From: a virus
Direction: 5' to 3' (one strand)
Virus record (IMG/VR): IMGVR_UViG_3300020474_000022
Location: 1 to 51,474 of that record
Length of the DNA: 51,474 nucleotides
This document shows, one piece after another, positions 27,657-35,241 of the stretch. The notes beneath the pieces are model-generated. The model made no database searches, was not told the DNA's origin, and worked only from the letters and a program-made list of their open reading frames with translations. How positions within the stretch are numbered: position 1 is the stretch's first letter; each line of letters begins with the position of its first letter. The position numbers were made by a program, and so were the translations under genes.

Positions 27657-28495
27657 TGGCAAAACCAAGTACAAGGCAAGGATTAATTGATTATTGTCTT
27701 AGAAAATTGGGTGCTCCCGTATTAGAGATTAATGTTGACGATGATCAGATAGATGATTTAGTCGATGATACTATTCAATATTTTAATGAGAGACACTTTG
27801 ATGGTGTCGAGAGAATGTACTTAAAATATAAAGTATCACAGGAAGATGTTGATAGAGGAACTGCCGATGGGACAGATGGGGTTGGAATTGTAACAACGAC
27901 TGGAACTTCAAATATTGTAGGGACTGCAACTACTTTTAATTTCTACGAAAATTCAAATTATATACAAGTTCCCGATTCAGTAATAGGAATTGAAAAAGTA
28001 TTTAAATTTGACACTAGTGCAATTTCCGGAGGAATGTTTAGTATTAAATATCAATTGTTTTTGAATGATTTATATTTTTTTAATTCTGTAGATCTTTTAC
28101 AGTATTCAATGACTAAAAGATATCTCGAAGATATTGATTTTTTACTTACCACAGATAAACAGATAAGATACAACAAAAGGCAAGATAGATTATACTTAGA
28201 TATAGATTGGGGAGCACAATCTAAAGATACATTTTTTGTAATCGATTGTTACAGAGCATTAGATCCGGAATCATTTACTCAGGTATATAATGATTCATTT
28301 GTAAAAAAATACTTGACGGCATTAATAAAAAGACAATGGGGTCAAAATTTAATTAAATTTAATGGAGTTAAACTTCCTGGTGGAATTGAATTAAATGGAA
28401 GACAAATATATGAAGATGCTCAAAGGGATTTGGAAGATATAAAACAAAGAATGTCTTCTGAATATGAATTACCACCTTTAGATCTAATTGGATAA
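27656..28495 (+). CDS. 13: neck protein gp13
   Basis: 279 residues (T4 gp13 is 309). The first 60 residues (TRQGLIDYCLRKLGAPVLEI, DDDQIDDLVDDTIQYFNERH, then ERMYLKYKV) are the signature of gp13-type head completion proteins that sit below the portal. Later strands include VPDSVIGIEKVFKFD, and the C-terminal region has a helical VKKYLTALIKRQWGQNLIKF. It is followed two bases later by gp14, its partner in the neck. Its ATG overlaps the previous stop. Confidence 0.9.
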   Translation: MAKPSTRQGLIDYCLRKLGAPVLEINVDDDQIDDLVDDTIQYFNERHFDGVERMYLKYKVSQEDVDRGTADGTDGVGIVTTTGTSNIVGTATTFNFYENSNYIQVPDSVIGIEKVFKFDTSAISGGMFSIKYQLFLNDLYFFNSVDLLQYSMTKRYLEDIDFLLTTDKQIRYNKRQDRLYLDIDWGAQSKDTFFVIDCYRALDPESFTQVYNDSFVKKYLTALIKRQWGQNLIKFNGVKLPGGIELNGRQIYEDAQRDLEDIKQRMSSEYELPPLDLIG

Positions 28496-28497
28496 TT

Positions 28498-29961
28498 ATG
28501 GCACTGAATCCCTATTTTCTTCAAGGTTCATCTGGTGAGCAGAGTCTTGTACAAGACTTGGTAAATGAACAGTTAAAAATGTATGGAATAGAGGTTTACT
28601 ATATTCCAAGAAAACTATTGAAAACTGATGATATACTTAATGAAGTTCAGTCTTCAAAATTTGATACAAGTTTTATAATTGAAGCATATTTAAATAATTA
28701 TGACGGATATGCACCTGATAGTGATATCATGACCAAATTTGGTCTAAGACTTAAAAATGAAATAACTTTAGTTCTTTCAAAAGAAAGATTTGAAGAATCA
28801 ATTTCACCATACTTAGCAGAGATTGCTTCAATATCCAGAGTATATTATCCAGGAGAAGATCTGGCATTTGTTGATAGACCAAAAGAAGGAGATTTAGTTT
28901 ATTTTCCTTTAGGTGAAAGGTTTTTTGAAATTAAAAGAGTTGAAGTAGAAAAACCATTTTACCAATTAGGTAGAAACTACGTTTATGAATTATCTTGCGA
29001 ACTCTTTGAATATGAAGATGAGGAAATTGATACTGGAATTCCTGAAATTGATGAGGTTCTAGAAGATGTTGGTTATATTACCGATTTGAGATTGGTTGCT
29101 TTTGGTGGAACTGCAGAATGTGATTCAATACTTGTTCCAGGTTTCTCGGGTGTTACTAATGTTGTCCTACTAAATGATGGAAATAATTACACAGGAATAC
29201 CCACAGTAACAATAAGTCCTCCTAATGATGTTGGAGATATAGATTTTAGTACTGTTACAGGTGCTACAGGAGTGGATGAATTTTCTCTGACAGCTACCGC
29301 AGTTGCAATAACTACATCAGTTGGTGATGCAATATCAATCAAAGAAATAGTCATTACAAATACTGGATATGGATACACCTTACCTCCTACGGTAACTATT
29401 GCTGGAGGAGGTGGTTCTGGAGCAATTGCTACTTGTGTCATAGCAGAAAGTCCTATTCTTAAGATTGAAGTTACAGATAAGGGAGATAGATATTATGAAG
29501 CACCAACCATCACAATAGATGCACCAGTCGGTGGAGGAACAACTGCAACGGCAATCTCTAGAATTTTCAATGGAAGAGTGTCAGAAGTATTATTAACAAA
29601 TGCAGGTTCTGGATACACTTCTAAACCAAATATTACAGTTTCTTCACCACCTGCTGTAGGAATTGGAACTTATATTGTTTCAGAAACAGTTACTGGTTCT
29701 CTTTCTGGAGTTACTGCAGAAGTCAAATCTTGGACTAATCCAGGACAAGATATTGATAAGATTCTCAGAGTTTCACTAAATAGTGGAACATTTAGTGAAG
29801 GAGAAAATATAGTTGGTTCTTCCTCATCTGCAACTTATACCTTAAAGTCATATGATTTAGATACTTCTACAAGTGATGAATATTCCGATAACAGTGAATT
29901 TGAGTTAGAAGCAGATAAAATATTAGACTTTACAGAAACAAATCCTTTTGGTACATATTAA
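28498..29961 (+). CDS. 14: neck protein gp14 with long C-terminal extension
   Basis: 487 residues, almost twice T4 gp14 (256). Residues 1-200 hold the gp14 core: NPYFLQGSSGEQSLVQDLVN, EVYYIPRKLLKTDDILNEV and FGLRLKNEITLVLSKERF. Residues 222-390 add three or four GxGY beta modules (NDGNNYTG, NTGYGYTLPPTVTI, DKGDRYYEAPTITI, NAGSGYTSKPNITV), which also occur in other virion proteins here. The tail is acidic. The extension may decorate the neck or hold whiskers; this is inference. The stop abuts the start of gp15. Confidence 0.88.
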   Translation: MALNPYFLQGSSGEQSLVQDLVNEQLKMYGIEVYYIPRKLLKTDDILNEVQSSKFDTSFIIEAYLNNYDGYAPDSDIMTKFGLRLKNEITLVLSKERFEESISPYLAEIASISRVYYPGEDLAFVDRPKEGDLVYFPLGERFFEIKRVEVEKPFYQLGRNYVYELSCELFEYEDEEIDTGIPEIDEVLEDVGYITDLRLVAFGGTAECDSILVPGFSGVTNVVLLNDGNNYTGIPTVTISPPNDVGDIDFSTVTGATGVDEFSLTATAVAITTSVGDAISIKEIVITNTGYGYTLPPTVTIAGGGGSGAIATCVIAESPILKIEVTDKGDRYYEAPTITIDAPVGGGTTATAISRIFNGRVSEVLLTNAGSGYTSKPNITVSSPPAVGIGTYIVSETVTGSLSGVTAEVKSWTNPGQDIDKILRVSLNSGTFSEGENIVGSSSSATYTLKSYDLDTSTSDEYSDNSEFELEADKILDFTETNPFGTY

Positions 29962-30761
29962 TGTTAGGAACATACTATTATAACGAAATAATTAGAAAAA
30001 CAATTATAGCATTTGGAACTCTCTTTAATGATATTCACATCAAACATAAAGACAATTCTGATGATGTAATTTCTGATATGAAAGTTGGTCTTTCTTATGG
30101 ACCAATGCAGAAATTTCTTGCAAAAATTGAACAACAGGAAGATTTAACAAAACCTGTTGCAATTACTTTACCAAGAATGTCTTTTGAAATGAGTAGTATT
30201 CAATATGATGGTGATAGAAAAACTGGAATAGTACAGACATTTAAAGCAACTGACAAAAATGGAAAGGTAAAAAAAGTTTTTATGCCCGTTCCATATAATA
30301 TTGGATTTGAGTTGAATATCTTCTCTAAATTAAATGATGATGCTCTCCAAATAGTTGAACAAATACTACCATTTTTTCAACCATCATTTAATGTTACTGT
30401 AGATTTAGTAGAATCTATTGGTGAAAAGAGAGATGTTCCTATTGTTTTAGATAGTATTGATTTTCAAGATGATTATGAGGGATCATTCCAAACTCGCAGA
30501 GCATTAATTTATACTATAAGATTTACTGCAAAAACTTATCTCTTCGGTCCTGTTGCAGATAGCACTGATGGACTTATTAGAAAGGTTCAGGTTGATTTAT
30601 ATGCTGATACAAATACTAAAACAGCAAAACGTGAAATGAGATATACTGTTGTTCCTGATCCAATTGATGCAGAACCTGGTGATGATTTTGGATTTACAGA
30701 AAGTTGGGAATTTTTAGGAGACTCTAAAGAATTCAGTCCCACTAAAAAAGAGGATTACTAA
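29961..30761 (+). CDS. 15: tail completion / sheath stabiliser protein gp15
   Basis: 266 residues, matching T4 gp15 (272). Family features include the opening GTYYYNEIIRKTIIAFGTLF, a strand SDMKVGLSYGPMQKFLAKIE, LPRMSFEMSSIQYDGDRK and the C-terminal region RRALIYTIRFTAKTYLFGPV. gp15 forms the hexameric ring that caps the contractile tail and joins it to gp13/gp14. The gene overlaps gp14's stop by one base, and the terminase small subunit follows six bases later. Confidence 0.92.
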   Translation: MLGTYYYNEIIRKTIIAFGTLFNDIHIKHKDNSDDVISDMKVGLSYGPMQKFLAKIEQQEDLTKPVAITLPRMSFEMSSIQYDGDRKTGIVQTFKATDKNGKVKKVFMPVPYNIGFELNIFSKLNDDALQIVEQILPFFQPSFNVTVDLVESIGEKRDVPIVLDSIDFQDDYEGSFQTRRALIYTIRFTAKTYLFGPVADSTDGLIRKVQVDLYADTNTKTAKREMRYTVVPDPIDAEPGDDFGFTESWEFLGDSKEFSPTKKEDY

Positions 30762-30767
30762 TCTATT

Positions 30768-31184
30768 ATGAATAATTATGATTCAATCGATAAGGCTCTG
30801 AATATTGAGAGTGATATTGTCGAGTCAAAACCAATCAAAAAACCAGAGATTGTAAAATCAAAGGATGATCATACAGATACAGATTATACCTATACTCGTG
30901 CGAACCTCTACTCCCTTATAGAGAAGGGTCAGGAGGCAATTAACGGCATTATGGAGGTAGCAGGTGAAGGAGGCAGTCCAAGAGCATATGAGGTCGCAGG
31001 GCAGTTGATTAAGAGTGTTGCAGATACTACTGACAAGTTGATGGATTTACAAAAGAAACTAAAAGAAGTAGAGGACGAAACTAAGAAGACTACAAACAAT
31101 GTTACTAATAATGCAGTGTTTGTTGGGTCTACATCAGAACTTCAAAAAATGTTAAAGCAAGGTTTTCTAAATAATAAAGAATAG
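30768..31184 (+). CDS. 16: terminase small subunit gp16
   Basis: 138 residues (T4 gp16 is 164). The N-terminal quarter is charged and likely flexible. Residues 44-105 form two long helices (RANLYSLIEKGQEAINGIME, then AYEVAGQLIKSVADTTDKLM) as in gp16-type oligomeric terminase regulators, followed by a basic/acidic coiled stretch. The C-terminus has NAVFVGSTSELQKMLKQG, typical of the family. It would form a ring that stimulates gp17 at the start of packaging. The large subunit is separated from it by the 694-aa gene. Confidence 0.85.
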   Translation: MNNYDSIDKALNIESDIVESKPIKKPEIVKSKDDHTDTDYTYTRANLYSLIEKGQEAINGIMEVAGEGGSPRAYEVAGQLIKSVADTTDKLMDLQKKLKEVEDETKKTTNNVTNNAVFVGSTSELQKMLKQGFLNNKE

Positions 31185-31198
31185 ACTACTTTTCATTA

Positions 31199-33283
31199 AT
31201 GAAAAAGTGTAAGCAAGGATATTATTATTGCTATACAGATAAAAAATGCAAACGAATTCCAATGGGGTATCGTATTGCATCTGGTGGATATCTTCGTAAA
31301 GAAAATGAAAACTCTACAGATGATAATGAAAATGATAGTACCAATAGTAATGGTAATGGCAATGGTGGTAATGGTAGTGGGAGTGGCAATGGTGGATCCA
31401 ACGGAGGTGGAATGAGTGAATCGAAATCTGGTGATAGTTCTTTGCGTGACTGGTTTGGCAAGAGTAGGTCTAGTGATGGCAAGCCTGGTTGGGTTCAATT
31501 GGGTGGTAAATATGCCGGAAAACCCTGTGCCAAACAACCAGGACAAACCACAAAACCAAAATGCGGATCCAGTAAAATGGCCGCAAATTTAGACGACAAG
31601 GAAGAACAAAAAGCATTTAATAGAAAGCAACGTCAAGATCCAAATCCAAATAGAAAAGGGAAGGCAATCAACGTGAAGACAGAAGAAACTGTAGTAGAAA
31701 AGGCAGGTGAAAAAGATGCCTGTTATAAGAAAGTCAAGAGTAGATATAGTGTCTGGCCTTCTGCATATGCATCCGGAGCACTTGTAAAGTGTCGTAAGAA
31801 AGGTGCTGCTAATTGGGGAAATAAGAGTGAAGAGATTGATTATAAGACGTTTGTGTCTAATGCAAGAGCGGCAGCAGGAAAGAGTGCAAAAAAAACTTTA
31901 AATAAAAATAAAGAGAAGTTCCTCAAGGGAATCACAAAACCCGAAGAATTGAAAAAGCAAGCAGTTTCAGACAGTTTTCAATATTCTAATTGGAAAGATG
32001 ATTTTCAAGCAACCGAATATGAGTTCGTTGATATTATCAAAGCAGAACCTTTGATTTCTGAGTCACCGAGTTTTGAAATTAAAAAGACTACCGAAGTGCA
32101 AGGTCCTGAAGTACCAAAAGAAAAACAGTGGAATGCTGGACCTGCATCTAAAAGAACAAAAGAGGGTATAGATAGACTTAAAAAGAAATTAAAAAAAGAA
32201 GAAGTCGAAACTATTGATGAACTAAAGTGCTGGAAAGGGTATAAGAGAAAGAAAGGTTCTATTCCAGGAGAAAAGGGTTCTTGTGTAAAAGCACATGTAG
32301 AACTTGAAGGTGAGCATATTGAAGAAAGGAAAGATGATACTGATATCGGAGAAAAAACTGGTAAAAAAGTTCCAAGAAAGAATATTTCCGATGCAAATCG
32401 TTATGAAATGGAAAAGAGAAGAAGAAAAAATTTAAATAAAAGACCAGGAGATGCACCTGGGGACAGCAAATTAATTCGGGCACTTCGTGATAAAGCAAAA
32501 GAGACTGGAAATTATGCAGAAGAAAAAGAAGAATCAAAAGTTGGTGGTGGCAACTTAAAAAAACTTACGGCAAAAGCAGTGAGAAGAGTTGATGCTGATG
32601 TTGATGGTGATGTAGATACTAATGACATGAAGTCTTCAGAGACTGGAGTTTTTGTTCCTTCTCCTGATGGTAAGAAACTAAAACCAAAGGTAAGGTTTGA
32701 AGGTGCTTCAGATTGGAGAAATGAACTTGATGAAGGATGGAAAAGTGCTCTTGCTGGTGCAGGTGTTGCTGCTGCTCTGATGTCTCAGGGTGGTCAAAAA
32801 GCACCCGATAAAAAAACAACAACATCTCCTTCCCGTTCTAATACAGAAAGAGTTTCAAAAACTACACAAAAAAAACTAAGTCCAATGGACCAGTGGAGAA
32901 AAAATCACCCAAAATTAGCAAACAAATCTGATAATCCTCCAGAGTTTAAAAGAAAAAAATTAAGTCCCATAAACAAAGATTGGGCAAAAGCAAATCCAAA
33001 ATTAGCAGAAAAAGAAAAAGACAATAGAAGTAAACTTGGAGAAGGTGCTGCCTGGACTAAAAAATCGGGTAAGAATAAGAAAGGTGGTCTTAATGAAAAG
33101 GGACGCAAGTCTTATGAAGCAGAAAATCCTGGTTCTGATCTAAAAGCACCTAGTAAAAAAGTTGGTAATCCTCGTAGGAAAAGTTTTTGTGCGAGAATGA
33201 AGGGAATGCGAAAGAGGCAAAAACCGTCTAATAATACTGGAGATGATAGATTGTCTAAATCATTAAGAGCTTGGAATTGTTAA
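31199..33283 (+). CDS. 694-aa Lys-rich mosaic protein between terminase genes
   Basis: A very basic, modular protein of unknown function. In order: a Cys module (C4, C11, C17); a Gly/Asn/Ser linker (35-71); a region from M72 with SLRDWFGKSRSSDGKPGWVQ and C110/C122, resembling phage DUF5872-like proteins; a second Cys module (ACYKKVKSRYSVWPSAYASG, 174-193); a third (CWKGYKRKKG); a DxDxDG loop (465-476) like a calcium-binding EF-hand or dockerin loop; a hydrophobic ALAGAGVAAALM stretch (near 516); and a C-terminal WTKKSGKNKKGG domain resembling DUF6321. Strings fitting the gp21 cleavage rule (LxE before Gly) occur at 510-513 and 613-616. Packaging or internal head protein roles are inferred. 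An internal Shine-Dalgarno/ATG at M72 may give a second product. Confidence 0.75.
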   Translation: MKKCKQGYYYCYTDKKCKRIPMGYRIASGGYLRKENENSTDDNENDSTNSNGNGNGGNGSGSGNGGSNGGGMSESKSGDSSLRDWFGKSRSSDGKPGWVQLGGKYAGKPCAKQPGQTTKPKCGSSKMAANLDDKEEQKAFNRKQRQDPNPNRKGKAINVKTEETVVEKAGEKDACYKKVKSRYSVWPSAYASGALVKCRKKGAANWGNKSEEIDYKTFVSNARAAAGKSAKKTLNKNKEKFLKGITKPEELKKQAVSDSFQYSNWKDDFQATEYEFVDIIKAEPLISESPSFEIKKTTEVQGPEVPKEKQWNAGPASKRTKEGIDRLKKKLKKEEVETIDELKCWKGYKRKKGSIPGEKGSCVKAHVELEGEHIEERKDDTDIGEKTGKKVPRKNISDANRYEMEKRRRKNLNKRPGDAPGDSKLIRALRDKAKETGNYAEEKEESKVGGGNLKKLTAKAVRRVDADVDGDVDTNDMKSSETGVFVPSPDGKKLKPKVRFEGASDWRNELDEGWKSALAGAGVAAALMSQGGQKAPDKKTTTSPSRSNTERVSKTTQKKLSPMDQWRKNHPKLANKSDNPPEFKRKKLSPINKDWAKANPKLAEKEKDNRSKLGEGAAWTKKSGKNKKGGLNEKGRKSYEAENPGSDLKAPSKKVGNPRRKSFCARMKGMRKRQKPSNNTGDDRLSKSLRAWNC

Positions 33284-33292
33284 TTTGATTTT

Positions 33293-34939
33293 ATGAGTGA
33301 CGTATATCTTGGTAATCCACTATTAAAGAAAGCAAATACACCGATCCAATTCACTGAGGAACAAGTCATTGAGTTTCTCAAGTGTAAAGAAGATCCGGTG
33401 TATTTTGCTAATAATTATATTAAAATTGTTTCTCTTGATGAGGGATTAACACAGTTTCATCCTTATCATTTTCAAGAGAAACTAATTAATAATTTTCATA
33501 ATAACAGGTTTAATATCTGTAAAATGCCACGTCAGACTGGTAAGTCTACTACTGTCGTATCATATCTCTTGCACTATGCACTTTTTAATGATAGTGTAAA
33601 TATTGGTATTCTGGCAAATAAAGCATCTACTGCTAGAGAATTGTTGGCAAGACTAGCAACTGCATTCGAAAACTTGCCAAAATGGATGCAACAAGGTATC
33701 TTGGTATGGAACAAAGGAAACATCGAATTAGAAAATGGCAGTAAGATATTGGCAGCTTCTACATCTGCGAGTGCTGTCCGAGGCATGTCGTTCAATATCC
33801 TCTTTCTCGACGAATTCGCATTCGTCCCTAATCACGTCGCTGACTCCTTCTTTGCATCTGTTTATCCTACTATTACTTCTGGTAAGAACACCAAAGTAAT
33901 TATTGTATCTACACCGCATGGTATGAATCACTTCTACCGTATGTGGCATGATGCGGAAAGAAATAAAAACGAATATATTCCCACAGAGGTTCACTGGTCA
34001 GAAGTTCCTGGTAGAGATGTAGTTTGGAAAGAGCAGACAATTGCAAACACATCAGAAGCACAGTTCCGTGTTGAGTTTGAATGCGAGTTCTTAGGTTCTG
34101 TTAATACTCTTATTAACCCATCAAAACTCAAAACTTTAATATATGAAGATCCATTAAAAAGAAATGCTGGATTAGATGTCTATGAAAATCCAATTCCAGA
34201 ACACAATTATCTAATTACGGTTGACGTTGCTCGTGGTCTTGGTAATGATTACTCAGCATTTATTGTTTTTGATATTACAGAGTTTCCTTATAGAGTAGTT
34301 GCAAAGTATAGAAATAATGAAATTAAACCAATGCTATTTCCTAATATTATATTTGATGTAGCAAAAGGGTATAATGATTCTTGGTTATTGATAGAGGTAA
34401 ATGATATTGGTGATCAGGTTGCTAGTATTCTCCAATATGATTTGGAATATGAAAATATTCTTATGTGTGCCATGAGAGGTCGCAATGGTCAAGTTGTCGG
34501 ATCAGGATTTAGTGGAAAGAAATCACAACTTGGTGTCAGAACAACTGCAGCAGTTAAAAAATTGGGTTGTTCTAATCTCAAAACTCTTATAGAAGATGAT
34601 AAATTACTTGCATCGGATTATGAAATTATATCAGAACTAACTACATTTTCCCAAAAAGGAAATTCTTTTGAGGCAGAAGAAGGATGTAATGACGATTTGG
34701 CAATGTGTCTTGTAATATTCTCTTGGTTAGTAGCACAAGAATATTTCAAGGAGATGACAGATAATGATGTAAGAAAGAGAATATATGAAGAGCAAAAAAA
34801 TCAAATTGACCAAGATATGGCACCATTTGGATTTATTGAGGATGGGATTAATATTCAAGCAAGTTTTGTAGATGATTCTGGAGATAGATGGTATGCAGAT
34901 GAATATGGTGATATGTCTTATATGTGGGATTATAAGTAG
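33293..34939 (+). CDS. 17: terminase large subunit gp17
   Basis: 548 residues (T4 gp17 is 610). The ATPase half has Walker A PRQTGKST (79-86), Walker B ILFLDEF with catalytic D173/E174, and coupling motif VSTPHG (205-210). The nuclease half has the RNase H-like acidic triad: D311 in LITVDVARG, E368 in LLIEVND and D467/D468 in CNDDLAM. It is the DNA-packaging motor and headful nuclease. All key residues are present, so it should be active. The last stop base is shared with a GTG start of the next gene. Confidence 0.95.
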   Translation: MSDVYLGNPLLKKANTPIQFTEEQVIEFLKCKEDPVYFANNYIKIVSLDEGLTQFHPYHFQEKLINNFHNNRFNICKMPRQTGKSTTVVSYLLHYALFNDSVNIGILANKASTARELLARLATAFENLPKWMQQGILVWNKGNIELENGSKILAASTSASAVRGMSFNILFLDEFAFVPNHVADSFFASVYPTITSGKNTKVIIVSTPHGMNHFYRMWHDAERNKNEYIPTEVHWSEVPGRDVVWKEQTIANTSEAQFRVEFECEFLGSVNTLINPSKLKTLIYEDPLKRNAGLDVYENPIPEHNYLITVDVARGLGNDYSAFIVFDITEFPYRVVAKYRNNEIKPMLFPNIIFDVAKGYNDSWLLIEVNDIGDQVASILQYDLEYENILMCAMRGRNGQVVGSGFSGKKSQLGVRTTAAVKKLGCSNLKTLIEDDKLLASDYEIISELTTFSQKGNSFEAEEGCNDDLAMCLVIFSWLVAQEYFKEMTDNDVRKRIYEEQKNQIDQDMAPFGFIEDGINIQASFVDDSGDRWYADEYGDMSYMWDYK

Positions 34940-35160
34940 TGTCTATTGATGATGAAATTGAATTAGAACATTTATTATTTTTTGACCGAAAATGTAGAGT
35001 TTGTGGAAAGGTTAAAAGTTTGATGGATGATTTTTATTTGACTCGAAAGGGTAGAAAAACATTACCATCATCATATTCATATGAATGCAAGGAATGTACA
35101 GTTAAAAGAGTAAGTAAAGGTAGAAAGAGCAATTTAAGATGGGAATATCCTGATTGGTAA
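34939..35160 (+). CDS. small zinc-ribbon protein, 73 aa
   Basis: Starts with GTG overlapping the TAG of gp17 (TAGTG), so its translation is probably coupled to terminase. Residues 19-54 carry two CxxC pairs, CRVC and CKEC, about 30 residues apart, the pattern of a zinc ribbon; between them is a basic FYLTRKGRKTLPSSYSYE segment. The N-terminus is acidic and the C-terminus basic. It resembles the zinc-binding half of HNH/endonuclease VII-like proteins but lacks the HNH catalytic part. A role near packaging is inferred from position. Confidence 0.75.
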   Translation: MSIDDEIELEHLLFFDRKCRVCGKVKSLMDDFYLTRKGRKTLPSSYSYECKECTVKRVSKGRKSNLRWEYPDW

Positions 35161-35199
35161 GTATTCACGCATCGTTTCCCCACTAGAAATGCCCCTTTT

Positions 35200-35215
35200 C
35201 CTAAATATTTTTAGG
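35200..35215 (+). other. hairpin with CTAAATA motif before gp18
   Basis: CCTAAA (35200-35205) and TTTAGG (35210-35215) form a perfect 6-bp stem with a TATT loop. The left arm contains CTAAATA, a variant of the late promoter core found in three other gaps here. It could be a weak late promoter, an mRNA 5-prime stem or a processing site. Confidence 0.4.
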
Positions 35216-35241
35216 TAAATTGGATGCGAGGAAAAAACAAG

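Noticed and set aside
31196-31546. 116-codon antisense ORF opposite the mosaic protein
   Set aside because: It is Thr/Ile-rich because it mirrors the Gly/Asn/Ser linker codons. It has no signals of expression.
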